DNA of 64,000 nt from Aquipuribacter nitratireducens (GTDB lineage: Bacteria; Actinomycetota; Actinomycetes; Actinomycetales; JBBAYJ01), in the NCBI RefSeq assembly GCF_037860835.1, contig NZ_JBBEOG010000005.1:248001-312000 (forward strand). Reading direction: 5' to 3'. Below the pieces are notes generated by a model that saw only the letters and a program-made list of their open reading frames with translations, did no database searches and was not told the DNA's origin. Made by a program: the position numbers and the translations under genes. Below are positions 53,311 to 63,304 of the stretch, piece after piece; positions within the stretch are counted from its first letter, which is position 1; every line of letters starts with the position of its first letter.

Positions 53311-53991
53311 TCAGGCCTGGCGGCGGGACGACTCCGCGTCGGTGCTGAGGGTGCCGTCAGGGCGGTCGGCGACGGGCAGGTCGTCGCCCTGGGCGCCGTC
53401 GGCGCGCTCGCCCGCGTGGCGCTCACGCCCGGCGTCGTCGCCGCTGCGGTCCTGCGGCGACAGCGTCGCGGTGCCGTCACCGTCACCGCGGCCGGCGCCG
53501 CCGGGGGTGTCGGTCGCGTCGGTGGTCTCGGACCGGTCGTCGTCGCCCGGCCGGCGGACGACCTGGGTGCTCTCCTCGCGGCGCTGCGCGGCGTCGTCGT
53601 CGTCGCGGAGGGCGGGCCGCTCCGCGGTGTCGCGCCGGGCGAACGGCGCGGGCGGCGGCGCGGAGTACCCGCTGTCCGGCACGGTCGTGTTGCGCTGGGC
53701 CTCGGCCGCCTGACGGGCCTGCACCTCCTGCTCCACCCGCCGCAGACGCTGCAGCTCGGCGCGCTTGCGCGAGGACCGGCGCGCACCGGAGCGGATGGCG
53801 AGCACCGCGAGCTCGAGGATCAGGAGGGTGAGCGCCCCGAGCCCGAACAGGGCGACCGCCGAGGTCTCGAGCGTGAGGTTGAAGACGTCGAACGACACCT
53901 CCGTGCCGGGCCCCGGCGGCAGGCCCCCGAGCAGGATGAAGGCGAGCACCACGACGGCGACCACCAGCAGCAGGATCCCCAGTACGACCAT
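53311..53991 (-). CDS. Two-helix membrane protein with long charged tail
   Basis: A 226-residue protein. Two membrane helices (about 1-24 and 47-67) are followed by a basic coiled segment (RSSRKRAELQRLRRVEQEV) and about 120 disordered residues rich in Asp, Arg and Gly. The fold of the helices resembles LapA-type (DUF1049) proteins, but I cannot confirm this. ATG 53991 has GGGAG upstream. It converges on the pilus operon and follows the helicase gene on the same strand. The function is unknown. Confidence 0.7.
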   Translation of the reverse strand: MVVLGILLLVVAVVVLAFILLGGLPPGPGTEVSFDVFNLTLETSAVALFGLGALTLLILELAVLAIRSGARRSSRKRAELQRLRRVEQEVQARQAAEAQRNTTVPDSGYSAPPPAPFARRDTAERPALRDDDDAAQRREESTQVVRRPGDDDRSETTDATDTPGGAGRGDGDGTATLSPQDRSGDDAGRERHAGERADGAQGDDLPVADRPDGTLSTDAESSRRQA

Positions 53992-54102
53992 GACGTCACT
54001 CCCTACACCGCCCGGAGGCGGTCCGTCGTCCCGGTTGGTCCGAGAAGCCCGATCACCGGCCACGCTAGCGAGCGGTCGCAGCCGCGTCGTCCAGGCGCGC
54101 GG

Positions 54103-56562
54103 TCAGCCGGCGAGCAGCCGCAGCAGGCCGAGCCCGCCCGCCTTGTCGAGGGGCTGGTTGCCGGCGCCGCACCCCGGCCTCACGACGCACCCGGGGCAGC
54201 CCGCCGCGCACGCGCACGCGCCGACGGCTGCGCCGGCGGCCGCCAGCAGGTCGTCGGCGCGGGCGTGGACCTGCTCGGCGAAACCCGCCCCGCCGGGCCA
54301 CGTGTCGTGGACCAGCACGGCGGCGGCGTCGAGGTCGGGGTGGTGCACGTCGTACGTGCCGGCCACGTCGAAGCGGTCGCTCACGGTGACGAGCGGGACC
54401 AACGAGGTGAGGGCGTGCTCCGCCGCGTGGAGGGACGCCGCCAGCCGCCCGCCGCCGTGATCATCGCTGCCACCGCGTGCGCCGCGTGCGCCGCGTGCGC
54501 CGCGTTCGCCGCGTTCGCCGCTGTCGCCACGTCCCGGCGGGGCGGTGAACCACGTCCCCTGCGTCCGGAAGGACCGCTCCGGCAGGTCGAGGAGCTCCTG
54601 CCCGAGGACGGTCCCGGTGAGGGGGTCGACACGGACGAAGCCCGTCACCTGCTCCACGACGTCCACCGGGCCGTGCCCGAGCCGGCCGCCGGCGCCGAGC
54701 GGGCGGGCGGCCACCTCGCGGACCACGCGCGTGCGCGTCGCGGACCGGGCGAACGTCACGTAGCCCGGCTCCGCGGGTCGCAGGACCGCGCAGCCCTCGT
54801 CGAGGTCGAGCCCCTCCACCAGGTAGGTCCGCAGCAGGTGCTGGTAGACGGCCCCCGGGTGGACGGTCGAGCACGCGCGGGCGGTGTCGACCGTGCCGAG
54901 GACGCGGCCGGTGCCCGCCTCCACGAGCTGCACCTGGCCGCCGCCGCTGCCGCGCAGGTCGAGCGTCGGCCGCTCCGGGCGCGCCCAGTACCAGCCGCCG
55001 GGCCGGCGGCGCAGGTCGCCGCGTTCGACGAGCACCTCGACGAGCGCCGGCGCCGCCGGCCCGAACAGGGCGAGGTCGACCTCCGTGAGCGGCAGCTCCG
55101 CCGCCGCCGCGGCGAGGTGCGGGAGGAGGACGTACGGGTTGTCGGGGTCGGTCGTGAGCCCTTCGTGCGGGCCGTCGAGCACCCGCTCCGGGTGCGCGAG
55201 GACGTAGGCGTCGAGCGGGTCGTCCCGGGCCACGAGCACCCCGGTCCCCGGCACGTCCGCGCGGCCGGCCCGTCCGAGCCGCTGCCGGAACGAGGCGAGC
55301 GAGCCCGGCCAGCCCGCGAGCAGCACGGCGTCGAGCCCCGTCACGTCGATGCCGAGCTCGAGGGCCGACGTCGCGGCCACGCCCAGCAGCTCCCCGCTGC
55401 GAAGCGCGTGCTCGGTCGCCCGGCGCTCCTCCGGGAGGTGGCCCCCACGGTAGGGGACGACGGCGCGGGCGAGGTCGCCGCCGGCACCGGGGCCGTGTGC
55501 GGCGACGAGCGCGTCCCGGGCCTGGGCGGCGACCGCCTCGCTGCCCCTCCGGGAGGGGGCGAACGCGAGCGTGCGGGTGCCCGTGCCGACGAGACGGGCG
55601 AGCAGGTCCGCGGACTCCGCGGCGGCGCTGCGCCGGCGCACCGGGCCGGACCCGGCCGCAGGCACCCCCTCCTCGACGACCGGCACGTCGCCGACCGGGC
55701 CCGCGCCCGCGGTCTCGAGCACCGGGTCCCACAGCAGCGTCGTCCGGCCCGGCCGCGGGGCGCCGTCGTGGTCGACGACGACGACGTCCTCGCCCAGCAG
55801 CCGCGCGGCGAACGCGCCGGGCTCGGCGACGGTCGCCGAGCACAGCACCGTCACCGGCCGGGCGCCGTGCGCGGCCGCGACCCGACGCAACCTGCGCAGC
55901 ACCGCCCCCACGTGGGCGCCGAACACCCCCCGGTAGACGTGGCACTCGTCGAGCACCACCCAGCGCAGGCGTCGCAGCATGCGGGTCCAGCGGGCGTGGT
56001 CCGGCAGCAGCGTGTGGGCGAGCAGGTCCGGGTTCGACAGCACGACGTGGGCGTTGTCGCGGACCCAGTCCCGCTGCTCGCGGGAGGCGTCCCCGTCGAC
56101 CGTCCCCACGACGACCCCCGGCGCGGCGAGCTCCCGCAGCCGGCGCTCCTGGTCGGCGGCGAGGGCCTTGGTCGGCGACAGGTAGAGCGCGCACGGCGCG
56201 GAGTGCCGGGCCGTGGCACCGCCGTCGAGCGCCGCGAGGACGCCCGACAGGGCGGGCAGCAGGAACCCGAGCGACTTCCCGGAGGCCGTGCCGGCCGACA
56301 CGACGACGTGGTGTCCCGCGTGCACCGCCTCGGCGACCTCGACCTGGTGCGACCAGGGCCGCTCGATGCCCTGCCGGGCGAGCGACGCCACCAGGGCCGG
56401 GTGCACCCAGGCCGGCCACGCAGCGGTGGTGGCGGGACGCGGCGGGTCGACGAGCACGTGCCGCACGCAGGCGCCGGCCCTGGGCGAGGCGAGCACCGCT
56501 CTCGCGGCCGCCGGCAGGGCCTCGTCCCCGCCGCGTCCTCCCGGCAGCCGCTGCACGTGCAC
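54103..56562 (-). CDS. DEAD/DEAH-box helicase with DUF1998 zinc domain (YprA/MrfA/Hrq1-like)
   Basis: An 819-residue helicase. Motif I is [15 protein letters not shown], motif [11 protein letters not shown] (DECH), motif [12 protein letters not shown], and later motifs lie in [17 protein letters not shown] and [13 protein letters not shown]. The C-terminal DUF1998 domain ends in a four-Cys zinc site ([17 protein letters not shown]). B. subtilis MrfA and yeast Hrq1 repair mitomycin-type damage. A collagen-like insertion ([17 protein letters not shown]) near residue 690 comes from a 9-base repeat. Start GTG 56562 is inferred from CACCCT six bases upstream; GTG 56580 and 56556 are possible. Confidence 0.92.
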   Translation of the reverse strand: MHVQRLPGGRGGDEALPAAARAVLASPRAGACVRHVLVDPPRPATTAAWPAWVHPALVASLARQGIERPWSHQVEVAEAVHAGHHVVVSAGTASGKSLGFLLPALSGVLAALDGGATARHSAPCALYLSPTKALAADQERRLRELAAPGVVVGTVDGDASREQRDWVRDNAHVVLSNPDLLAHTLLPDHARWTRMLRRLRWVVLDECHVYRGVFGAHVGAVLRRLRRVAAAHGARPVTVLCSATVAEPGAFAARLLGEDVVVVDHDGAPRPGRTTLLWDPVLETAGAGPVGDVPVVEEGVPAAGSGPVRRRSAAAESADLLARLVGTGTRTLAFAPSRRGSEAVAAQARDALVAAHGPGAGGDLARAVVPYRGGHLPEERRATEHALRSGELLGVAATSALELGIDVTGLDAVLLAGWPGSLASFRQRLGRAGRADVPGTGVLVARDDPLDAYVLAHPERVLDGPHEGLTTDPDNPYVLLPHLAAAAAELPLTEVDLALFGPAAPALVEVLVERGDLRRRPGGWYWARPERPTLDLRGSGGGQVQLVEAGTGRVLGTVDTARACSTVHPGAVYQHLLRTYLVEGLDLDEGCAVLRPAEPGYVTFARSATRTRVVREVAARPLGAGGRLGHGPVDVVEQVTGFVRVDPLTGTVLGQELLDLPERSFRTQGTWFTAPPGRGDSGERGERGARGARGARGGSDDHGGGRLAASLHAAEHALTSLVPLVTVSDRFDVAGTYDVHHPDLDAAAVLVHDTWPGGAGFAEQVHARADDLLAAAGAAVGACACAAGCPGCVVRPGCGAGNQPLDKAGGLGLLRLLAG
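54478..54526. repeat. 9-base tandem repeat inside the helicase gene
   Basis: TGCGCCGCG/TTCGCCGCG units repeated about five times encode Arg-Gly-Ala and Arg-Gly-Glu triplets on the minus strand. Copy changes keep the frame. Confidence 0.8.
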
Positions 56563-56722
56563 GGCACAAGGGTGGACCACGGGACGGACAGCGCGTCGTC
56601 GCGCATGGACGCGACGCGGGGCGGCCACCGGTGCTTCACTGTCCGGCGAGCCCCGGACGGGGGCGCCCCTGCACTTTCGCGACGCCCACGACGGCGCGCC
56701 CCAGCACGCACGAGGAGGACCT

Positions 56723-57100
56723 GTGGACCTGACCCTGGCCACGCGGACGGTCGGTGACCGGACGGTCGTCGAGGTCGGCGGCGAGATCGACGTGTACACC
56801 GCTCCGCAGCTTCGCAGCCAGCTCAACGACGCCGTCGCCGACGGCGCCCGTCACATCGTCGTCGACATGACCGGCACCGACTTCCTCGACTCCACAGGGC
56901 TCGGTGTGCTCGTCGGCGGACTCAAGCGGGTCCGCACGATGGACGGCGACCTCGAGCTCGTCTGCTCGAGCGAGAAGATCCTCAAGGTGTTCCGGATCAC
57001 CGGGCTCACCAAGGTCTTCACCATCCACTCCTCGCTGGACGAGGCGCTCGCGTCCTCCGCCGGCGACGGTCGCGCGGACAGCGGCGGCAGCGCGGGCTGA
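56723..57100 (+). CDS. Anti-sigma factor antagonist (STAS domain, BldG/RsbV-like)
   Basis: A 125-residue protein consisting of one STAS domain. The phosphorylatable Ser lies in [19 protein letters not shown], as in SpoIIAA/RsbV/BldG. Unphosphorylated, it would bind an anti-sigma kinase and free a stress sigma factor. GGAGG precedes GTG 56723. The partner anti-sigma-like gene starts 4 bases after its stop; no sigma factor gene is adjacent. Confidence 0.93.
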   Translation: MDLTLATRTVGDRTVVEVGGEIDVYTAPQLRSQLNDAVADGARHIVVDMTGTDFLDSTGLGVLVGGLKRVRTMDGDLELVCSSEKILKVFRITGLTKVFTIHSSLDEALASSAGDGRADSGGSAG

Positions 57101-57104
57101 CGTC

Positions 57105-57524
57105 GTGGACCTCCCCATGGGCGCCGTCGCGGGCGACGAGGACGTCGTCCTGCGGATCGGGGGATCGCCGGAGAACGTCCGGACGGCCCGGCTCGTGGCC
57201 GCGGCGGTCGCCCGTCGGGAGGGCCTTCCCGAGGACCGGGTCGACGAGGTGCGGATCGCCGTCGGCGAGGCCGTGACCTGGGCCCTCAACACCATCACCG
57301 ACCGCGCGGTGGAGGTGGTGCTCGGCCCCGGAGGCCGGGGGGAGCACGCGGCCCGGACCTTCGTCGTGCGGGTCGGCGGCGGTCTCGCTCTGCTGAGCAG
57401 TGACGCCACCGGGCTGCCCGAGGAGGGCGGCGACGACCTCGCGGTCGCGCTCCTGCGGGGCCTCGCCGACGACGTGCACGTCGACGGCGACGTCACGGTC
57501 CTCTCGTGGCGGGACCTGCCCTGA
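57105..57524 (+). CDS. Anti-sigma regulatory ATPase-like protein with degenerate N box
   Basis: A 139-residue protein with the HATPase_c/RsbW outline: helix PENVRTARLVAAAVARREG, then DEVRIAVGEAVTWALNTI in the N-box place, where the usual Asn after GEAV-T is Trp. The glycine-rich ATP-lid boxes are not recognisable. It probably binds the STAS protein but may not phosphorylate it. The gene order equals the bldG region of Streptomyces. Start GTG 57105 or ATG 57117. Confidence 0.82.
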   Translation: MDLPMGAVAGDEDVVLRIGGSPENVRTARLVAAAVARREGLPEDRVDEVRIAVGEAVTWALNTITDRAVEVVLGPGGRGEHAARTFVVRVGGGLALLSSDATGLPEEGGDDLAVALLRGLADDVHVDGDVTVLSWRDLP

Positions 57525-57603
57525 CACCACTCGGGGCGAGGTGCCCGACGTGACGCAGCCCACACCCGTCGCCCGGCGTGGCGGCCCTCCCGCCGCTTCC
57601 CCC

Positions 57604-57609
57604 TAGACT
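57604..57609 (+). promoter_or_regulatory. Possible -10 element (TAGACT) of hppA
   Basis: TAGACT lies 190 bases upstream of the hppA ATG, implying a long leader of about 184 bases. The leader holds small inverted repeats (for example CGGCCG pairs near 57765-57780) but no riboswitch I recognise. Nothing else is seen in the 57525-57799 gap. Confidence 0.4.
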
Positions 57610-57799
57610 CCGAGCCCTCACCGGGAGTGACCCGACCGGCCGTCGACCGGCCTCGACGACGAGGCGGACGCGACCGGGCGGGCGGGCGCGCCGGTACGCA
57701 CGAGTCCCGACCGTCCGCTACGAGAACGACCACACAGCCCGAGCACGACCCGGCGCTGCCGAACGGCCGCACGACGGCCGCACCGAGGAGGACCACCCG

Positions 57800-60106
57800 A
57801 TGCACGATCTCGTCCTGGCCGCAGGGGGGGCCACCACCGTTCCGTTCGGTGGTGCCTCGGCCGCGGTCGTCGCCGTCGTCGCCGCCGTCGCGGTCGGCGC
57901 GCTCGCCATGGCCGCCGTGTTCCGCCGGCAGGTGCTGTCCGCCGCCGAGGGGACGCAGGGGATGCGGGAGATCGCGACGGCGGTCCAGGAGGGCGCGGCG
58001 GCGTACCTCAGCCGGCAGTTCCGCACCCTCGGCCTCTTCGTCGTCCTCGTCTTCGGCCTCCTGTTCCTGCTGCCCGGCGACGGGGACATCCGGATCGGGC
58101 GCAGCATCGCCTTCGTCGTCGGGGCCGCGTTCTCCGCCGCCATCGGCTACCTCGGCATGTGGCTCGCGACCCGCGCGAACCTCCGCGTCGCCGCCGCCGC
58201 CCGCGAGCCGGGCGGCCGCGACCTCGGCATGCGGATCGCCTTCCGCACCGGCGGCACCGTCGGCATGGCGACGGTCGGGCTCGGTCTGCTCGGCGCGGCG
58301 CTCGTCGTGCTCCTGTACCGCAGCGACGCCCCCACGGTCCTCGAGGGCTTCGGCTTCGGCGCCGCCCTCCTCGCGATGTTCATGCGCGTCGGTGGCGGCA
58401 TCTTCACCAAGGGCGCCGACGTCGGCGCCGACCTCGTCGGCAAGGTCGAGGCCGGCATCCCCGAGGACGACCCCCGCAACGCCGCCACCATCGCCGACAA
58501 CGTCGGCGACAACGTCGGCGACTGCGCCGGGATGGCCGCGGACCTCTTCGAGTCCTACGCCGTCACGCTCGTCGCCGCCCTGATCCTCGGCAAGGCCGCG
58601 TTCGGCGAGGCCGGCCTCGTCTTCCCGCTCATCGTCCCCGCGCTCGGTGTCCTCACCGCCGTGCTCGGCGTCTACCTCGTGAAGCCGCGCGCAGGCGAGT
58701 CGGGCCTCACGTCGATCAACCGCGGGTTCTACCTGTCGGCGATCATCTCGGCGGTCCTGTCGGCGGGTGCCGCGTTCGTCTACCTGCCCGCCACCTTCGC
58801 CGGGTTCAGCGACGTCGCCGACCCGGGCATCCTCGAGCTGCCGGGCGACCCGCGCGTGATCGCCACCGTCGCCGTGATCGTCGGCGTCGTCCTCGCCGGC
58901 ATCATCCTGTGGCTCACCGGCTACTTCACCGACACGGTGAAGCCGCCGACGCGCCAGGTCGCGGAGACCTCGCTCACCGGTCCCGCCACGGTCGTGCTGT
59001 CGGGGTTCGGCCTCGGCCTGGAGTCGGCCGTCTACACCGTGGGTGTCCTCGCGGCCGCCGTGTTCGGGCTCTTCCTCCTCGGCGGCGGCTCCGTGACGCT
59101 GTCGCTGTTCCTCATCGCCCTCGCCGGCTGCGGCCTGCTCACCACCGTCGGCGTCATCGTCGCGATGGACACCTTCGGGCCGGTCAGCGACAACGCCCAG
59201 GGCATCGCCGAGATGTCCGGCGACGTCGACGCCGAGGGCGCGCAGATCCTCACCGACCTCGACGCCGTCGGGAACACGACGAAGGCGATCACGAAGGGCA
59301 TCGCCATCGCGACGGCCGTCCTCGCCGCCACCGCGCTGTTCGGCTCCTACACCGACGCCGTGCGCACCGCGCTCGGCGAGGCGGGCGCCGCGCTCGACAG
59401 CGTCGACTACGGCATCGTGTCCCCCGCCACGCTCGTGGGCGTCCTGCTCGGTGCGGCGGTCGTGTTCCTCTTCTCCGGCCTCGCGATCAACGCGGTCGGC
59501 CGTGCGGCCGGGGCCGTCGTCTTCGAGGTCCGCCGCCAGTTCCGGGACATCCCCGGGATCATGGAGGGCACGGGCAAGCCGGAGTACGGCAAGGTCGTCG
59601 ACATCGTCACCCGCGACTCCCTCCGCGAGCTCGCCACCCCCGGTCTGCTCGCGGCGTTCGCGCCCATCGCCGTCGGCTTCGGTCTGGGCGTGGGCCCGCT
59701 CGCCGGCTACCTCGCCGGCGCGATCGGCGCCGGCGCCCTCATGGCGGTGTTCCTCGCGAACTCCGGCGGCGCGTGGGACAACGCGAAGAAGCTCGTCGAG
59801 GACGGCGCGTACGGCGGCAAGGGCTCCGAGGCGCACGCCGCGACGGTCATCGGCGACACGGTCGGCGACCCGTTCAAGGACACCGCCGGCCCGGCCATCA
59901 ACCCGCTCATCAAGGTGATGAACCTCGTCGCCGTCCTCATCGCACCCGCGGTCGTGTCGCTCAGCATCGGCGACGGCGCGAACGACGCGCTCCGCTTCGG
60001 GATCGCGGGCGTCGCCTTCGCGATCATCGTGGTCGCGGTCGCCGTGTCGAAGCGCCGCTCGGTGTCGATGACCGACGACGTGCCCGCGGCGGCCGGCGCC
60101 CGCTGA
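57800..60106 (+). CDS. hppA: K+-independent H+-translocating pyrophosphatase
   Basis: A 768-residue membrane pyrophosphatase with about 16 helices. Substrate motifs are GADVGADLVGKVEAG, DNVGDNVGDCAGMAADLFES, and ANSGGAWDNAKK...GDTVGDPFKDTAGP. The class-defining residue is Lys in GNTTKAITKG, which marks the K+-independent, H+-pumping type (the K+-dependent type has Ala). It uses PPi from biosynthesis to pump protons. ATG 57800 follows GAGGAGGACC. The gene ends at a strong bidirectional hairpin. Confidence 0.97.
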   Translation: MHDLVLAAGGATTVPFGGASAAVVAVVAAVAVGALAMAAVFRRQVLSAAEGTQGMREIATAVQEGAAAYLSRQFRTLGLFVVLVFGLLFLLPGDGDIRIGRSIAFVVGAAFSAAIGYLGMWLATRANLRVAAAAREPGGRDLGMRIAFRTGGTVGMATVGLGLLGAALVVLLYRSDAPTVLEGFGFGAALLAMFMRVGGGIFTKGADVGADLVGKVEAGIPEDDPRNAATIADNVGDNVGDCAGMAADLFESYAVTLVAALILGKAAFGEAGLVFPLIVPALGVLTAVLGVYLVKPRAGESGLTSINRGFYLSAIISAVLSAGAAFVYLPATFAGFSDVADPGILELPGDPRVIATVAVIVGVVLAGIILWLTGYFTDTVKPPTRQVAETSLTGPATVVLSGFGLGLESAVYTVGVLAAAVFGLFLLGGGSVTLSLFLIALAGCGLLTTVGVIVAMDTFGPVSDNAQGIAEMSGDVDAEGAQILTDLDAVGNTTKAITKGIAIATAVLAATALFGSYTDAVRTALGEAGAALDSVDYGIVSPATLVGVLLGAAVVFLFSGLAINAVGRAAGAVVFEVRRQFRDIPGIMEGTGKPEYGKVVDIVTRDSLRELATPGLLAAFAPIAVGFGLGVGPLAGYLAGAIGAGALMAVFLANSGGAWDNAKKLVEDGAYGGKGSEAHAATVIGDTVGDPFKDTAGPAINPLIKVMNLVAVLIAPAVVSLSIGDGANDALRFGIAGVAFAIIVVAVAVSKRRSVSMTDDVPAAAGAR

Positions 60107-60110
60107 GTCC

Positions 60111-60175
60111 CCCACACAGGTCCGCGTCCTCGCCGACGTCCTACGCAGGAGTCGGCAGGGACGCGGACGTGGGGG
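60111..60175. terminator. Long bidirectional terminator between hppA and sthA
   Basis: CCCCCAC plus GTCCGCGTCC on the left pairs with GGACGCGGACGTGGGGG on the right (17 base pairs, interrupted by a 4-base ACAG bulge). An inner stem GCCGAC/GTCGGC and CCT/AGG sits inside. It ends both convergent genes. Confidence 0.85.
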
Positions 60176-60197
60176 GCGGGAGGGCGACGACCGGGCG

Positions 60198-61667
60198 TCA
60201 GGCGCCGAAGCGCGCCACCGCCCGGAGCTTGTTCGTCGCGTCGAGCGCCGCGACCTTGTACGCCTCCGACAGCGTCGGGTAGTTGAGGACCGTGTCGACG
60301 AGGTAGTCGACGGTCCCGCCGCAGCCCATGATCGCCTGGCCGATGTGGACGAGGTCGGTCGCAGCGGTGCCGAACACGTGGACGCCGAGCAGCTCGCGGG
60401 TCTCGGTGTGGACGAGGAGCTTGAGCATCCCGTACGGGTCGCCGACGATCTGCCCGCGCGCGAGCTCCCGGTACCGCGCGACCCCCACCTCGTAGGGGAC
60501 GGCGTCGGCGGTGAGCTCGGCCTCGCCGCGACCGCAGTAGCTGATCTCCGGGATCGTGTAGATGCCGATCGGCTGCAGCGCCGTGAGGTCGCGCACCGGC
60601 TCCCCGAAGGCGTCGTAGGCGGCGATGCGGCCCTGGTCCATGCTCGTCGCCGCCAGCGCGGGGAACCCGATGACGTCGCCGACGGCGTAGATGTGCGGCA
60701 CCTCCGTCCGGTAGTTGGTCCCGACGGCGATGCGTCCCCGGGAGTCCGCGTTCAGGCCCGCCTTCTCCAGGTCGAGGGAGTCGGTCTGCCCCTGCCGGCC
60801 GGCGGAGTACATGACCGTCTCGGCGGGGATCCGCTTGCCGGACGCGAGCGTCGTCACCGTGCCGGCGCCGTTCGCCTCGACGCTCCTCACCTCCTCGCCG
60901 AGCCGGAACGACACCGCGAGGTCACGCAGGTGGAACTTGAGGGAGTCGACGACCTCGGGGTCGCAGAACTCCAGCAGCGACGGCCGCTTGTCGACGACCG
61001 TGACGCGGGTGCCGAGCGCGGCGAACATCGACGCGTACTCGATGCCGATCACCCCGGCGCCGGCGACGACCATCGAGCCCGGGACGCGTTCGAGGTCGAT
61101 GACGCCGTCGGAGTCGACCACCCGGGGCCCGAACTCGACCGAGTCCGGCCGCGCGGGCCGCGTGCCCGTCGCGATGACCACGTGCGCCGCGGTCACCGTC
61201 GTGTCCGGGTTACCGCCGTCACCGGACACCGCGATCGTGTGGGGGTCGACGAAGCGCCCGCTGCCGACGACGAGGTCGACGTGGTTGCGCAGCAGCTGTG
61301 CCCGCACGACCTCGACCTCGCGACCGATCACGTGCTGGGTGCGGGCGAGCAGGTCCTGCACCGTGATGTCGGCCTTGACCCGGTAGCTGGCGCCGTAGAC
61401 GTCCCGCTGGTGCATGCCCGTGAGGTAGAGGACGGCCTCACGCAGCGTCTTGGACGGGATCGTGCCCGTGTTGACGCAGACGCCGCCCACCATGTGCTTG
61501 CGCTCGACGACGCACACCCGCTTGCCGAGCTTCGCCGCCGCGATCGCCGCCTTCTGCCCGCCGGGGCCGGACCCCACGACGACGAGGTCGTAGGCGTAGG
61601 AGTGGTCGTCGGGCCCCGGGTCGTGCGGGGCGACGGCGGGCTCGGCCGGGATGCTCTCGGTCGTCAC
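60198..61667 (-). CDS. sthA: Soluble NAD(P)+ transhydrogenase (Si-specific)
   Basis: A 489-residue flavoprotein. FAD motif [21 protein letters not shown], then [18 protein letters not shown], in which the second redox Cys of lipoamide dehydrogenases is Thr: the hallmark of SthA, which passes hydride directly between NADPH and NAD+. The NAD(P) site [16 protein letters not shown] and [10 protein letters not shown] follow, and the C-terminus has [15 protein letters not shown]. It balances the reduced pyridine nucleotide pools. It is divergent from the methyltransferase, with 47 bases between starts. Confidence 0.95.
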   Translation of the reverse strand: MTTESIPAEPAVAPHDPGPDDHSYAYDLVVVGSGPGGQKAAIAAAKLGKRVCVVERKHMVGGVCVNTGTIPSKTLREAVLYLTGMHQRDVYGASYRVKADITVQDLLARTQHVIGREVEVVRAQLLRNHVDLVVGSGRFVDPHTIAVSGDGGNPDTTVTAAHVVIATGTRPARPDSVEFGPRVVDSDGVIDLERVPGSMVVAGAGVIGIEYASMFAALGTRVTVVDKRPSLLEFCDPEVVDSLKFHLRDLAVSFRLGEEVRSVEANGAGTVTTLASGKRIPAETVMYSAGRQGQTDSLDLEKAGLNADSRGRIAVGTNYRTEVPHIYAVGDVIGFPALAATSMDQGRIAAYDAFGEPVRDLTALQPIGIYTIPEISYCGRGEAELTADAVPYEVGVARYRELARGQIVGDPYGMLKLLVHTETRELLGVHVFGTAATDLVHIGQAIMGCGGTVDYLVDTVLNYPTLSEAYKVAALDATNKLRAVARFGA

Positions 61668-61701
61668 CGGAGCGAGTCTGCCGAGCCGATCCGCTCCTGG
61701 C

Positions 61702-61707
61702 TACGGT
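61702..61707 (+). promoter_or_regulatory. -10 element (TACGGT) of the methyltransferase gene
   Basis: TACGGT ends seven bases before the ATG at 61715. The spacing suggests a leaderless or near-leaderless mRNA; there is no Shine-Dalgarno sequence. Confidence 0.45.
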
Positions 61708-61714
61708 CACCGGC

Positions 61715-63304
61715 ATGCCCGCCGCCCCGCCCCCCGTCGTCGTGCCCGACCTCGTCGACCGGCTCCGCGACGACCTCACGGCCGCCGGCTACGACGTCGA
61801 CGGCGTCACCGCACGCCTGGGGGACCTCGCCGCAGTCGCGCTGGCCCGGGACCAGCCGGTCCCCGCACGACGGGTCCTGCGGGGCGCCGACGACCCCGTC
61901 GCGACCTTCGTCCGGCTCTTCACGCTCGGCGACGCGGTCCCCGCGGCCGCCGCCGCCCGCGCGCTGCCGCGGCTCGGCCTCGACGGCGCCGACGCCCTCG
62001 GTCTCGTGGACCGCGTCGGCGACGACGTCCGCGCGCTCGTCGACCTCCAGCCCCACGCGGTCGTCGACGACCTCGGTGAGGCGTCGTGGTGGGTGTGCTC
62101 GGACCTCGGCGAGCTCGCCCACGGGGGCGCACCGCTGCCGACCGACCACGTGCTGGGCGTCGGCGCCGCCTCCATGACCCTCGTCGAGGCCGTCGTGCCG
62201 GGGCTGACGGGGATGCGCTGCCTCGACGTCGGGGCCGGCTCCGGCGTCCAGTCGCTCCACCTCGCGCGGACGGGGACCGAGGTCGTCGCGACGGACCTCA
62301 GCGAGCGCGCCTGCGCGTTCGCGCGCTTCACCACCGCGCTCAACGGCCTCACGGTGGACGTGCGGCCGGGGAGCCTGCTCGACCCGGTGGCGGGGGAGCG
62401 GTTCGACCGGGTGGTCGCCAACCTCCCGTTCGTCATCACCCCGCGTCGGGACGACGTCCCCACGTACACGTACCGCGACGCGGGGCTCCCGGGTGACGAC
62501 GTCGTGCGGCGCATGCTCACCGAGGTGGGCGGCCACCTGGCGACCGGCGGCCTCGCGCAGTTCCTCGGCACGTGGGAGGACCGGTCCGACCAGTCGTGGC
62601 GCGACCGGCTCGCGACCTGGGTCGAGGCCGCGCGCGCGGCCCTGGCGGCACGTCCGGACGGGACCGACGACGTCCTCGACGTGTGGGTCGTCCAGCGCGA
62701 GCTCGCCGACCCCGCCACCTACGCGGAGGCGTGGATCGCCGACGGCGGCCGGCCCGACCGGGCGACCGCCGACGCCTGGTACGAGGCGTGGCTCAGCGAC
62801 CTCGCGGCGAGGGGGGTCGAGGCCGTCGGCTTCGGCATCGTGACGGTGCGCCGGCGCCCGGCCGATTCCGCGACCCCGCCGCTCACCCGGTTCGACGACG
62901 AGCACGCGGGCATCCCCGGCGCCTGGCGGGACGTGCTCGCCGCAGGGCTCAGCGGCCACGACGCCCTCGGTGCGCTCGACGCCCACCGCGACCCCGCCCG
63001 CCTGCTGGGGGCGCGGCTGCGGGTGGCGGAGGGTGTCGTGGAACGGCGCGAGCACGACCCCGGCTCGCCGGACCCGCGACGGCTCCTCCTCGTCGACACC
63101 CGTCGTCGTGGGCTCACCGTCGAGGCCTCGACCGCCCTCGCGGCCGTCGTCGGCGCCTGCGACGGCGACCTGCCGCTCGGGGTGGTCGTGGAGGCCGTCG
63201 CCACGCTCCTCGGCGAGGAGCCGTCCCGCCTCGTCGAGCGGCTCCTTCCCGCCCTCACCGGGCTCGTCGCCGACGGCCTCCTCGCACCCGTCAGCCGACC
63301 GTGA
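61715..63304 (+). CDS. SAM-dependent methyltransferase (DUF7059/PrmC-like)
   Basis: A 529-residue protein. An N-terminal helical domain (about 1-140) precedes a Rossmann methyltransferase domain with motif [17 protein letters not shown], motif [13 protein letters not shown] and the catalytic loop ANLPFV (about residues 230-235). There the usual NPPY of N-methyltransferases such as PrmC reads NLPF. A C-terminal helical domain of about 150 residues follows. The target is a glutamine or nucleobase amine by analogy, not proven. Its 3' end overlaps the convergent membrane gene by 14 bases. Confidence 0.86.
   Translation: MPAAPPPVVVPDLVDRLRDDLTAAGYDVDGVTARLGDLAAVALARDQPVPARRVLRGADDPVATFVRLFTLGDAVPAAAAARALPRLGLDGADALGLVDRVGDDVRALVDLQPHAVVDDLGEASWWVCSDLGELAHGGAPLPTDHVLGVGAASMTLVEAVVPGLTGMRCLDVGAGSGVQSLHLARTGTEVVATDLSERACAFARFTTALNGLTVDVRPGSLLDPVAGERFDRVVANLPFVITPRRDDVPTYTYRDAGLPGDDVVRRMLTEVGGHLATGGLAQFLGTWEDRSDQSWRDRLATWVEAARAALAARPDGTDDVLDVWVVQRELADPATYAEAWIADGGRPDRATADAWYEAWLSDLAARGVEAVGFGIVTVRRRPADSATPPLTRFDDEHAGIPGAWRDVLAAGLSGHDALGALDAHRDPARLLGARLRVAEGVVERREHDPGSPDPRRLLLVDTRRRGLTVEASTALAAVVGACDGDLPLGVVVEAVATLLGEEPSRLVERLLPALTGLVADGLLAPVSRP

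Noticed and set aside
53164-60115. Very long open frames opposite the helicase (+, over 1100 codons) and opposite hppA (-, over 1100 codons)
   Set aside because: Same bias effect: compositionally extreme translations with no recognisable motif, against well-defined genes on the other strand.
60198-61667. Dihydrolipoamide dehydrogenase
   Set aside because: The second redox cysteine is a threonine (VNTGTIPSK), which marks soluble transhydrogenase.
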